Origin: Pedobacter sp. PAMC26386
GTDB lineage: Bacteria; Bacteroidota; Bacteroidia; Sphingobacteriales; Sphingobacteriaceae
Direction: 5' to 3'
Assembly (NCBI GenBank): GCA_014302835.1
Contig: CP060294.1
Location: 4,179,067 to 4,243,066, forward strand
DNA length: 64,000 nucleotides
Part shown: piece after piece, positions 1 to 9,613 of the stretch
How positions within the stretch are numbered: the stretch's first letter is position 1
Layout of the letters: each line of letters opens with the position of its first letter
Notes under the pieces: model-generated
What the model was told of the DNA's origin: nothing
The model's input: the letters and a program-made list of their open reading frames with translations, nothing else
The model's database searches: none
Position numbers and translations under genes: made by a program

Positions 1-1087
1 ATGTAGGTGTTCCATCATTCACGTTCAGACCAGAATATCCTACGTAATCATCTTTTGAAGCGATGTTTGCTCCAATACGAATTCCTTTATACTGACCTGC
101 TACATTCTTATCAGTAGCCTTATCAAAATATTTTGGCAACCTTGGATCTGCATAACCAGAAAGGTAAGATTCTATCGCAGCACCCATTCTTGTATCTCCC
201 CAATCTTTAGAAATAAATACTAACGGATTGCTGAAACCTGTACCAAGAACTTTAACAGCCATATTATCAGCAGGAGTAGATAACAACCCTCCATTTGCAA
301 GATTCATAGCTTTCTCTCCTTCTAACCGTGCTTTTGCAGGATCAACTTTCACCAGGCGCAACGCTAATCTCAGACGCAAAGAATTTGCATATTTCAACCA
401 GGTAGTCAGGTTACCATCGTAAACAAGATCAAATTCCTTAAAGTTGAAAGGAAGAGTTTTTCCAGCAGATACAAAGTCATTAATTTTCTTTTGCGCATCA
501 TCCAGTTCAGTAAAGAACTGGTAATAAACATCCTTCTGACTGTCATATGGGTTATTCACCTTTAAGCCAACAGTGCTGTAAGGTATAGGTCCATATATAT
601 CGGTCACTCTACTCATTGCAGTGACCTTGATCAGTTGAGATACTGCCCAAACTGATGGATAAGTCTGATCAATACCATTGTTTTTTAGTTTCCTTACATT
701 GGCCATTATATTTAAATAACCAACCTTAAATGCTTCACCATTCCAACCTTGAACCATGAAATAGTTAGTATTGTTATTACCACCATTAAATGGATTAGGT
801 GCCATAAAATAGCCAGAAAAATTATCAGCATTTAAACTCTGCTGAACCTGGTATGAGTTTGGATCACCACCGCCAGAAAAATTAACAACTGATCTCTGCT
901 CCATCTGGAAGAAGAATTTCAAATCATTATAATCAGAAATTAATTCTTTATCAGCGATACCAACTGGATCTGTATTAATATTTTCAAAACTTTTTTTGCA
1001 GGAAGTGATGGTCAACACCACCAGACATAGGACACCCATTACGTGTAGCCTGCTGGTCGGAATTGATATATTGAATTTCGTTTTCAT
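1..1087 (-). CDS. SusD/RagB-like outer-membrane lipoprotein, 3' end cut by window
   Basis: This is the glycan- or nutrient-binding lipoprotein that caps a SusC-type transporter on the cell surface. Translating the minus strand from the ATG at 1087 gives an open frame of 362 codons running off the window. It starts with a lipoprotein signal whose lipobox is ITSC (Cys at about residue 30), followed by INTDP, a common start of mature SusD-like proteins. Later come ITDIYGPIPYS and a TPR-like helical region typical of the SusD-like_2 group. It lies 37 bp downstream of the SusC gene at 1125-4241, so the two form one transcript. The C-terminus and the ligand are unknown. Confidence 0.9.
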   Translation of the reverse strand, partial: MKTKFNISIPTSRLHVMGVLCLVVLTITSCKKSFENINTDPVGIADKELISDYNDLKFFFQMEQRSVVNFSGGGDPNSYQVQQSLNADNFSGYFMAPNPFNGGNNNTNYFMVQGWNGEAFKVGYLNIMANVRKLKNNGIDQTYPSVWAVSQLIKVTAMSRVTDIYGPIPYSTVGLKVNNPYDSQKDVYYQFFTELDDAQKKINDFVSAGKTLPFNFKEFDLVYDGNLTTWLKYANSLRLRLALRLVKVDPAKARLEGEKAMNLANGGLLSTPADNMAVKVLGTGFSNPLVFISKDWGDTRMGAAIESYLSGYADPRLPKYFDKATDKNVAGQYKGIRIGANIASKDDYVGYSGLNVNDGTPT

Positions 1088-1124
1088 TTTTATTATCTTT
1101 TATTGTAAACAGAACTACTGGTTA

Positions 1125-4100
1125 TTAAAAATTAGCATTTAAAGAGAAGCCATAGTTACGTGTCGCTGGTGGCATAAAAATGTCTACCCCAGAAAGTCCG
1201 TTCCCTGTTGACATACTCAACTCCGGATCGAATGGCGCTTTCTTATAGAAATAAGCAAGATTTCTACCCGTAACAGATAATTTTAAGTTCTTAATAAAAC
1301 CTGGTTTTAAAGGCACTGTATAACTAAAAGATAGTTCTCTCAAACGAACTACAGTGGCACTATACATATGTTCACTTGAAATACCTTCTCTACCACCTAC
1401 AACACTATACCATTTCTGAGCATCTACTTTAGAGACTGCATTTCCTGCAGGATCCACCCCGTTAACAGTAACACCACCCTGATCACGGGCAGTACCTGTA
1501 ACCTTGGCAACTCCATATTGTTCAAGCATAGATTCAGTAATAGACATTACTCTACCGCCAATTTTACCATCAACAAGGAAATTTAAAGAGAAGTTTTTAT
1601 AGTTGAAGCTATTGCTCCATCCCAATTGCCATTTTGGATTTGCATTTCCCAGGAAAGTGTTATTACCACCATCGGCAGCAATTGGCTTACCATTACCATC
1701 AATCATTACTCTTCCCTGAGCATCACGTTTTAATGAAGAACCATAGATATCACCAAACGATCCACCCTCTTTAAATTTAGAGACATAGTTTGCACCCGAC
1801 GCCCCGCTTAAAGTAAATTCAGAGATTTCTGAAGAAAGGGCAAGAATTTTATTCCTGTTCATAGAATAATTTACTCCCGTTTTCCATTTTAAACCATCGC
1901 CGTTCAACACATCATAACCCAAAATAATCTCTATACCTTTATTCTGAACATTTCCTGCATTGAAATAGTATTGGTTATACAAGGAAGCTTGTGAAGCGTC
2001 AGCAGTAAAAAACTGGTTTTTAGTATTTGTTTTATAAAACGTAAAGTCGAAGTTTAAGCGGTTATTGAAGAATCTCCATTCAGTACCAAACTCGATAGAG
2101 TTAGTACGCTCAGGTTTTAAATCCGCAAAAGAAGATCTGATAGGAGTCGATATTCCACCACCAGCACCAAATGAATTCAGGATATTAGTTACATAATTTG
2201 GCACATCATTACCTACTTCTGCATAAGAACCACGAATTTTGGCAAAACTAACCCATTCAGGAAGTTTTAATTTCTCGTTGATGATAAAGTTAATTCCGAC
2301 CGAAGGATAAGTGAATGGATTACCATCAGTAAATGCTAGAGAAGATGACCAATCTGTACGCACTGTCGCGTCTAAATTGATCCAGTTATCAAATGCAACA
2401 CTTGCACTCGCAAATACGGAACGAATTTGTTTGTGGTTATAAGTATTCCCGGAGTTTAATGGATTAAATGCTTTAAAATTCTGAAGAACAAATTTGTTTG
2501 GGATAGTTAAACCGTCTTTTCCAGAGTTAAAAGTAACCCCATTATCATAGAAATCCTGAAGACTCGTACCTACAGTTCCCGAAATTTTAAATCTTTCTAA
2601 TGGAACATTTATATTGGCAATCACATCAGCATATTGTTGTCTGGAAGTGTTATTGGTATAAAGATATCCACCATTCTTGTCGGATAACGTAGGCGAAGTA
2701 CCTGCATAATTTTTCTGATCATAAGTATCAGTGTACCTATCCATACTTCCACGGGCCTGAATATCTAACCACGGATTCACTTTATATTTAGCACTTACGT
2801 TCAGCATCAGACGATCTCTGTTCAGCTGATTCTGATTTCTGTTAACAATCCACCATGGGTTTTGCTGGATGTCCTCTGATAAGAAAGGCCAGTTCTGCGT
2901 ATTCAGATTTCTTGTCGGATCAAATTTCTCAAATCCCGATTTATACTGTTGTATATCTAATCCTCTTGGAAACAAGTATAGTCCAGTCAATGGATTAAAA
3001 TACAAACCGATTAAAGGAGAGTTATCGATTTTTTGTCTGATATAATTTACGTTTCCTGAAATGGTTAGCTTATCATTAAAGAAACTTCCCGTTTCTTTCA
3101 AATTGACATTATGACGGCTTAACTCATTTCCTGGCTGAATTCCTGATGCAGTTGTATTTGCATAAGAAAAGTAAGTCTGTAATTTTTCAGAACCAGCCGA
3201 CAGACTAATCGAGTTCGTATAATTTTGTCCTGTTCTGAAATATGATTTTAAATTATTCTGACCATTAGTAATCGCAGGGCCCCAGCTTTGAGTAGATCCA
3301 CCAGGAGTCTGTCCGTAACCATTTTGGAATTTTGGTTCCGTTGCCGCCTGATCAAGACTGAAAGATGAAGTAAAATTAACTTTCGCCTTTCCTGCCTCAC
3401 CCGATTTAGTGGTTACGATAATTACACCGTTTGCAGCCTGACTACCATATAATGCTGCTGCAGATCCACCTTTCAATACAGAAATACTAGCAATATCTTC
3501 TGGATTCAGGTTGGAAATTGGATCACCGCCATCATAAGAACTACTACCACCAAAAGCGCTATTCGGCTGACTTGAAGCAGCGTTCCCAGTACTTGAAACT
3601 GCCTGAGACGAAATACTGTTGTTCATTGGAACTCCATCAATCACATATAATGCCTGATTACTTCCAGAGGCAGATTTACTTCCTCTAAGGATTACTTTTG
3701 CAGAACCACCAACACCCGATGCACTGCGTGAGATAGTCAAACCTGCAACTTTACCATTTAATGAATTTACCAGATTGGCATCTTTAGCTCTGGTTAACTC
3801 ATCACCAGCAACCTGCTGTGTAGCATAAGTTGTAGAACGACTAGTTCTTTTAATACCCAAAGCCGTTACCACTACAGTATTCAGCTCTTGTGCATTATCT
3901 TTCATCACCACATCAACAGTAGATTGACTGCCTACCGTGATTTCTTGTTTATCATATCCTATATAAGAGAAAACGATGATATCCCCTGCTTTAGCAGTTA
4001 TACCATACTGTCCGGACGAGTTGGTTTGCGTAACCAGCTTAGTTCCTTTCACCTGTACTGATACTCCAGGTAAGGTAACACCTTTAGCATCACGTACGGT

Positions 4101-4241
4101 ACCCTTCACTTCATCTGCAGCAGAGAAGCCCGGAATACTCAATAAAGGCGTTAATAGTTTAGGTTGATCTGACTTTACCGTTGCAAAAGCATGCGACGAT
4201 GCGTAAAGTAGTAAACACGTCAATTGTAATGTTTTTTTCAT
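1125..4241 (-). CDS. SusC/RagA-type TonB-dependent outer-membrane receptor
   Basis: This is a 1038-residue TonB-dependent transporter that would import a ligand captured by the partner SusD lipoprotein (1-1087). Visible parts are a signal peptide (residues 1-20), a carboxypeptidase-regulatory-like domain (about 43-122, GTVRDAKGVTLPGVSV), a plug domain (about 135-285, with LYVIDGVPMNN and ANGVIIVTTK) and a long 22-strand-type barrel ending in an aromatic residue (LNANF). It lacks the N-terminal STN domain found in the other two SusC proteins here, so it is probably not itself a FecR-signalling receptor. It is divergent from the FecI gene at 4489 across a 247-bp gap. The substrate cannot be read from the sequence. 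Confidence 0.93.
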   Translation of the reverse strand: MKKTLQLTCLLLYASSHAFATVKSDQPKLLTPLLSIPGFSAADEVKGTVRDAKGVTLPGVSVQVKGTKLVTQTNSSGQYGITAKAGDIIVFSYIGYDKQEITVGSQSTVDVVMKDNAQELNTVVVTALGIKRTSRSTTYATQQVAGDELTRAKDANLVNSLNGKVAGLTISRSASGVGGSAKVILRGSKSASGSNQALYVIDGVPMNNSISSQAVSSTGNAASSQPNSAFGGSSSYDGGDPISNLNPEDIASISVLKGGSAAALYGSQAANGVIIVTTKSGEAGKAKVNFTSSFSLDQAATEPKFQNGYGQTPGGSTQSWGPAITNGQNNLKSYFRTGQNYTNSISLSAGSEKLQTYFSYANTTASGIQPGNELSRHNVNLKETGSFFNDKLTISGNVNYIRQKIDNSPLIGLYFNPLTGLYLFPRGLDIQQYKSGFEKFDPTRNLNTQNWPFLSEDIQQNPWWIVNRNQNQLNRDRLMLNVSAKYKVNPWLDIQARGSMDRYTDTYDQKNYAGTSPTLSDKNGGYLYTNNTSRQQYADVIANINVPLERFKISGTVGTSLQDFYDNGVTFNSGKDGLTIPNKFVLQNFKAFNPLNSGNTYNHKQIRSVFASASVAFDNWINLDATVRTDWSSSLAFTDGNPFTYPSVGINFIINEKLKLPEWVSFAKIRGSYAEVGNDVPNYVTNILNSFGAGGGISTPIRSSFADLKPERTNSIEFGTEWRFFNNRLNFDFTFYKTNTKNQFFTADASQASLYNQYYFNAGNVQNKGIEIILGYDVLNGDGLKWKTGVNYSMNRNKILALSSEISEFTLSGASGANYVSKFKEGGSFGDIYGSSLKRDAQGRVMIDGNGKPIAADGGNNTFLGNANPKWQLGWSNSFNYKNFSLNFLVDGKIGGRVMSITESMLEQYGVAKVTGTARDQGGVTVNGVDPAGNAVSKVDAQKWYSVVGGREGISSEHMYSATVVRLRELSFSYTVPLKPGFIKNLKLSVTGRNLAYFYKKAPFDPELSMSTGNGLSGVDIFMPPATRNYGFSLNANF

Positions 4242-4488
4242 TTTTGCTGATTACAGTTAAATATTTTGGTTAGCTCTTTTGTCTTCAAAAATCGGCGATG
4301 ACAAACCCGGTACCTTAGTAAAAAAAATACGCGTTAAGGTAGAGACCCCTATAACGCTAAAATTGCCTACAAGATTATCGCTTTTTTTTCAATAAAATCG
4401 AATTAGCATGCATTTAAACTATGGTTGTTTTATTATTTATATTATTTATCTTGCCTTTTCTTATAACTGTTATTAATTCTCAAAGGCC

Positions 4489-5121
4489 TTGAAACCTGAC
4501 TTATCTCCCTTATGGACAAAGGTTTGCGTAGAAGATGATGTTAAATCTTTTGAAGTTTTATACTATCTTTTATTTAACCGGCTCATCAAATTCTGCATTT
4601 ATTATGTAGGAAAAAAAGAAGTAGCCGAAGAGATTATTTCTGACATTCTGGTCAGATGCTGGGAAAACAGGAAAGCAGAAACAGTAATTCTCAATCTTGA
4701 AACTTATCTTTTTACTGCTGTCAGGAACCAATCTCTGAAATATATTAAAAAACATGCTCATGTTCATTTAGTAGAAATCGAACCATCCAACGAGTTTCAA
4801 TTTATGGATCGTGCAGATCCTGAAAAAGAATTGGAGAATAAAGAACTACACCATAAATTAGATCAGGCGATCGACAAGCTTCCGCAGCAGGCCAGAATCA
4901 TTTTTAAGCTAATTAAAGAGAGTGGGATGAAATACAAAGAAGTCGCAGAGATTCTGGAGATCTCGCCAAGAACAGTACAAACACAATTATTCAGAGCGAT
5001 AGATAAATTGAGAGTAAGCCTTAAAGCTTATCACCAGCTATATACTCATGATACGAAGACCGATAATACACTCGATTTAACAGTTTTAATATTTATTTTA
5101 CATATTTTTTATTTCTTGTAA
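4489..5121 (+). CDS. ECF sigma factor, FecI-like (first cassette)
   Basis: This 210-residue extracytoplasmic-function sigma factor is expected to direct RNA polymerase to the following SusC/SusD genes when released by FecR. Region 2 is at about residues 20-80 and region 4 at about 125-175, with the helix-turn-helix around EVAEILEISPRTVQTQLFR. The only possible start is TTG at 4489, because an in-frame TAA lies at 4474 and the next in-frame ATG is past residue 100. The last 20 residues are strongly hydrophobic (TVLIFILHIFYFL), an unusual tail for a cytosolic sigma factor that could promote membrane or anti-sigma contact. The FecR gene follows 52 bp downstream. Confidence 0.9.
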   Translation: MKPDLSPLWTKVCVEDDVKSFEVLYYLLFNRLIKFCIYYVGKKEVAEEIISDILVRCWENRKAETVILNLETYLFTAVRNQSLKYIKKHAHVHLVEIEPSNEFQFMDRADPEKELENKELHHKLDQAIDKLPQQARIIFKLIKESGMKYKEVAEILEISPRTVQTQLFRAIDKLRVSLKAYHQLYTHDTKTDNTLDLTVLIFILHIFYFL

Positions 5122-5173
5122 GCAATTTTAACAAAAAAGGGTACTACTCTATACAAAGCATAAATAACGTCAA

Positions 5174-6241
5174 ATGACTGATCAAAAATTCACTGAATTA
5201 CTTAGCGAAAAATTATCGGGAGAAATCTCTGCCGATGACGATCAGGGTTTTATGGCAATGCTTGCAGAAAATGAAGATTACAGACGTGAATATGAATCTT
5301 TAACCGCCTATTTTCAACAGCAGAATCGTCCATATGAAAATATAGATGTCATCTTCCAGCAAATCAAACAAAGAATCAATACAGTTGGTGCTGAGCCTAA
5401 ACCGATTTTCAATTCAAAATCTGCAAACCAATCATTCAATCAGTGGTATCGTATTGCCGCCATTTTCATTTTCGGCCTTTGTACCTTTTTCGCTTATCAG
5501 TTTTTCCATAAAAAAAATATAGAGAACCCTGACCTGGCTATAACCTGGAAAAAATCAGCTACCCCAGGCAGGCAAACTTCTACACTGATTCTTGCTGATG
5601 GAAGTAAAGTCACTTTAAATGCAGTAAGCGAAATTAAATATCCTGCCACTTTTCACGGACAAACCCGTGAAGTCTACTTAAGTGGAGAAGCCTTTTTTGA
5701 TGTTGCAAAAGATCATCAGCATCCATTCATTGTACATACTAAAAATATAAGCATTAAAGTGTTGGGGACCGCTTTTGACGTGAAATCATACCCCAACGAA
5801 CACGCAACAGAGACTACATTGCTGAGAGGGAAAGTAGAAATCACACTGAATAAAAGACCAGCGAAACAAATTCTGTTAAATCCTGCAGAAAAGTTCACCT
5901 TAACCCATGCTGCCGAAAGCAGTTCTGAACACCTAAATGGAGATATCTATAGTATCACACCGATCACCTATTATAAAGGTGATAAAAATGCTATTCCAGA
6001 AATCTCCTGGATGAACAATAAACTCCTGTTCAGAAATGAACCCTTTTCTCAGTTAAGCCTGCGTTTATCAAGATGGTACGGTGTAAATTTCATATTCAAA
6101 TCAGCTGAACTTAAGGATTATAAGTTCACAGGAGAGTTTGAAAAAGAAAGTTTAACAGCAGCATTAAAAGCGTTACAGTTCATCACCCCTTTTGAGTATA
6201 AAATTCAAGGAAAAACTATCTATCTTTACCATGTGAAATAA
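5174..6241 (+). CDS. FecR-family anti-sigma factor (first cassette)
   Basis: This 355-residue inner-membrane protein would hold the upstream FecI sigma factor and relay the signal from the STN-bearing receptor. The N-terminal cytosolic part (1-88) has the usual acidic anti-sigma helices. A single membrane segment lies at about 92-112 (IAAIFIFGLCTFFAYQF). The periplasmic FecR domain follows (about 125-225, with TLILADGSKVTLNA and GEAFFDVAKD), then the C-terminal DUF4974-type domain (about 275-355, FTGEFEKESLTAALKAL). It sits between the sigma and receptor genes with short gaps, so one transcript is likely. Confidence 0.92.
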   Translation: MTDQKFTELLSEKLSGEISADDDQGFMAMLAENEDYRREYESLTAYFQQQNRPYENIDVIFQQIKQRINTVGAEPKPIFNSKSANQSFNQWYRIAAIFIFGLCTFFAYQFFHKKNIENPDLAITWKKSATPGRQTSTLILADGSKVTLNAVSEIKYPATFHGQTREVYLSGEAFFDVAKDHQHPFIVHTKNISIKVLGTAFDVKSYPNEHATETTLLRGKVEITLNKRPAKQILLNPAEKFTLTHAAESSSEHLNGDIYSITPITYYKGDKNAIPEISWMNNKLLFRNEPFSQLSLRLSRWYGVNFIFKSAELKDYKFTGEFEKESLTAALKALQFITPFEYKIQGKTIYLYHVK

Positions 6242-6283
6242 TATCGTTAATTGATATAGCTTCCACTAAGCGTAAATGTATAG

Positions 6284-9200
6284 ATGAAGACTGTAGTCAA
6301 ACTGCTGATTTTTTTTGCTTTTCAAGTCGCCCTGAATGCCTATTCACAACAAAAGGTAACATTGAAATTAAAATCTGCTGGTTTTGAGCAAGTAATTAAT
6401 GCCATACAAAATCAAACTACTTATCACTTCATTTATAGCGAATCTCATATCCCCTCCAAAAAAATCACGCTCAAAGTTCAAAATAAAGAAATCTTTGCAG
6501 TATTGGATAAACTGCTGGAGAATACCGGCTTCACTTATAAATTACTGGAAAATAACCTGATTGCTATCAGACCATCCAGTGAGTCTAAGACTCCTCGGTT
6601 ACTCAAAGGAAAAGTCACCGATGAGAATGCAGTACCTCTGGCAAGAACCTCAATTAAAGTCAAAGGCACCCATTTGAGCACTAAAACAGATAATAAAGGT
6701 GAATTTTCTATCCCCGCGGCTTCAAATTCAGTACTTGTACTGAGCCAGGTAGGTTATCAGTATCGCGAATTTCCGGTAAAGGAGAATACCTCTCTTGAAA
6801 TTTCTATGCATCCGCTGCAAAATGATCTGGATGAAGTTCTGGTCACTGCACTTAACATCCCTAAAGAAGAACGAAAAATTGGTTATGCCATCTCTGCTAT
6901 TAGCGGTTCTTCATTAACCAAAGCGAGAGAATCGAATGTTGTTTATGCACTGGAAGGCCAGGTAGCGGGCTTAAATATCAGCGGTGTCAATGGGGGGCCC
7001 AGCTCATCCGCAAGAATATTACTTCGCGGAGCAGCAAGTATGACGGCCGGTTCTCCATTATTTGTGGTTAATGGTGTCCCGATTGACAATACACAACGTG
7101 GAAGTGCAAATGAATACGGGGGCCCCGATTATGGAGATGGAATCAGTAATATCAATCCTGATGATGTAGAAACGATAACCGTTTTAAAAGGCTCCGCAGC
7201 TTCAGCCCTTTATGGAGCACGTGCCGCAAATGGCGTAATTCTGATTACTATTAAAAGCGCAAAGAAAAACTCGGGTACTTCCGTAGAATATAATACCAAT
7301 CTATCATTTGATAAAGCGGTTAACAGTACGGATTTCCAATATGCTTATGGACAAGGTACACAGAATCATCGACCCGAAACTGTAGCTGCTGCTATTGCTT
7401 CCGGATTGTATAGCTGGGGTGAGCAACTGGATGGTCAACCAACAATTCAATCAGATGGGAATAAACATCCCTACTCGGCAGTAAAAGATAACATTCAAAA
7501 ATTTTATAGAACAGCACCGGCCTTTACCAATACAGTCTCCATAAGCCATGGCGGGCAAAATGGGACCATCCATTTATCAGCCTCCAATCTGAGTCAGCAA
7601 TCTATTATCAGGAATGGCAGTTTAGACCGAAAGACCATAAATCTGTATACCGCTCACGAACTGAGTAAAAAACTGAGTGTTACTTTTAACGGAAATTATA
7701 TTAGAGAATATAATAAAAACAGGTCTTATCTGAGTGACGGTCCATTGAATGCCAATTATGGTATTGCTTCACTGGCTACAAATATTGATCAGGCCACATT
7801 AGCCCCGGGATATAATCTAAATACCGGGGCCGAAACACCATGGAATAATGATGAGTATAAAACCAATCCGTACTTTATCCTGAATAAACAAGCAGATCAT
7901 GCAGGTCGTAACCGCTTTATTTCGTCCGCTTCTGCCAAATACAAGTTTAACGACTGGATTTACCTGCAAGGAAGATTGGGTTATGATCTCAGTAAAGACG
8001 ATGTTTTGAATGTTATTCCAACTGGTACTGCCTTTTCTGTCAACGGAGAAGGAGGTATTAATCTGAAGAGAGATTCAAAGATCTCAGAATTAAACAGCGA
8101 TTTCTTACTGGCAGCAAACCGAAATATCACGGAAGACCTTAACATCGATGTTTCTGTAGGAACCAATTTCCGAAAAAGAGTAGTGGATTCCAGAGCATTG
8201 ATGGGTTCCAGGTTTATTGTGCCCTATTTATATACGCCATCAAATCTAATCACTGTAGTTAATAACAATACTTATGGAAAAATAGTGACTGAATCTGCTT
8301 ACTATACTGCGGATTTAAACTACAAAAACTATTTAAATCTGTCTGCAACGGGCAGATATGATGTATACTCCACTTTACCACAAGACAACAGGGGTATTTT
8401 TGTACCTGGTGTTTCTGCCAGTTTCGTCTTCTCAGATCTCTTGAAACTGAAAGGACTTAATTATGGTAAATTAAGAGCCAGTTTTGCAAAAACCAGTGGA
8501 GAACCTATACAACCTTATACCACGCAAACCTATTATTCTTCTACCAGTGATGTAAATGGAGTTCCTCTGGGCAATTTCTCCAGAGATTTGCCAAACTATA
8601 ATCTAAGACCGTTTACCCTGAACGAATTCGAGGCAGGAGTTAACTTAAAACTCTTGAATAACCGGTTGTTCTTTGACTTTACCTATTTCCACCGGATCAC
8701 TAATAATGAAATTATTAACGCGAAACAATCAGTCACCTCTGGCTTCACTTCTGCTTATGTGAACCTCGGTAAAACAAAGAATGAAGGGATTGAAATATTA
8801 TTACAAGGCATAGTTGCAGATCGAAAAGATTTCAAATGGAGAACCAGTTTAAATTTCAGTCATATCAATAATCGTTTAATCTCTATTGATGGAAGCAGCC
8901 AATATACCTTGGCAGGAACTTATAGACCGCTAAATGCGTATACTGCTTTGGTGGTAGGAAAGCCGATTACGCAAATCATGGCCTACGATTATTTAAGGGA
9001 TGCCAACGGAAATATGATTATTGGTTCTGATGGTGTACCAGCACGTGGAGAATTAAAAGCGATGGGAAATACACTGCCAAATGTTTATGGCGGGTTCAGC
9101 AATAGCTTTTATTATAAGAATTTCAATTTATCAATGTTAATTGACTTCAAATATGGCAATAAGATTTTATCGGCCACCGAAAATTATTCTTATGTATTTG

Positions 9201-9613
9201 GGTTAAATAAAGCGACTCTGGAAGGAAGAGAAACAGGTATTATTGCTTCAGGGGTACATCCTGATGGCACAGTCAACACGACCAGTGTACCCGCCTATAA
9301 CTATTATCCGCAACTGGCAACCAATATTTCAGCATTATCCGTTTTGAATGGCAGTTTTATCAAACTAAGGCAAGTTACTTTAGGCTACACAATCCCCGCA
9401 AACAGCTTAAAAAGAACACCTTTCAGTGCCATTTCTATTGATCTGGTTGCAAGAAATTTATGGACACTGGTTAAATACACTAAAAATATTGATCCCGAAT
9501 CTGAGTTTTCGTCCATGCTGAATTATGCTGGTATTGAGGGGGCCTCTTTTCCCGCGACACGAACTTTCGGAATCAATGTCAATTTCAAATTTCAACAAAC
9601 AAAAAAACAATGA
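6284..9613 (+). CDS. SusC/RagA TonB-dependent receptor with STN signalling domain
   Basis: This 1109-residue transducer-type receptor would both import a ligand and signal to the FecR above. After the signal peptide (1-21) it has an STN domain (about 24-96, QVINAIQNQTTYHFIYSES), the module that contacts FecR in the periplasm. Then come a carboxypeptidase-regulatory-like domain (about 106-180), the plug (about 195-330, LFVVNGVPIDN and AANGVILITIK) and the beta-barrel to the end. Its stop overlaps the start of the SusD gene by 4 bp (ATGA), so translation is coupled. The substrate is unknown. Confidence 0.93.
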   Translation: MKTVVKLLIFFAFQVALNAYSQQKVTLKLKSAGFEQVINAIQNQTTYHFIYSESHIPSKKITLKVQNKEIFAVLDKLLENTGFTYKLLENNLIAIRPSSESKTPRLLKGKVTDENAVPLARTSIKVKGTHLSTKTDNKGEFSIPAASNSVLVLSQVGYQYREFPVKENTSLEISMHPLQNDLDEVLVTALNIPKEERKIGYAISAISGSSLTKARESNVVYALEGQVAGLNISGVNGGPSSSARILLRGAASMTAGSPLFVVNGVPIDNTQRGSANEYGGPDYGDGISNINPDDVETITVLKGSAASALYGARAANGVILITIKSAKKNSGTSVEYNTNLSFDKAVNSTDFQYAYGQGTQNHRPETVAAAIASGLYSWGEQLDGQPTIQSDGNKHPYSAVKDNIQKFYRTAPAFTNTVSISHGGQNGTIHLSASNLSQQSIIRNGSLDRKTINLYTAHELSKKLSVTFNGNYIREYNKNRSYLSDGPLNANYGIASLATNIDQATLAPGYNLNTGAETPWNNDEYKTNPYFILNKQADHAGRNRFISSASAKYKFNDWIYLQGRLGYDLSKDDVLNVIPTGTAFSVNGEGGINLKRDSKISELNSDFLLAANRNITEDLNIDVSVGTNFRKRVVDSRALMGSRFIVPYLYTPSNLITVVNNNTYGKIVTESAYYTADLNYKNYLNLSATGRYDVYSTLPQDNRGIFVPGVSASFVFSDLLKLKGLNYGKLRASFAKTSGEPIQPYTTQTYYSSTSDVNGVPLGNFSRDLPNYNLRPFTLNEFEAGVNLKLLNNRLFFDFTYFHRITNNEIINAKQSVTSGFTSAYVNLGKTKNEGIEILLQGIVADRKDFKWRTSLNFSHINNRLISIDGSSQYTLAGTYRPLNAYTALVVGKPITQIMAYDYLRDANGNMIIGSDGVPARGELKAMGNTLPNVYGGFSNSFYYKNFNLSMLIDFKYGNKILSATENYSYVFGLNKATLEGRETGIIASGVHPDGTVNTTSVPAYNYYPQLATNISALSVLNGSFIKLRQVTLGYTIPANSLKRTPFSAISIDLVARNLWTLVKYTKNIDPESEFSSMLNYAGIEGASFPATRTFGINVNFKFQQTKKQ

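Noticed and set aside
228..422. Open frame of 64 codons on the plus strand at the window start
   Set aside because: It lies wholly inside the SusD-like gene on the other strand and has no protein features of its own.
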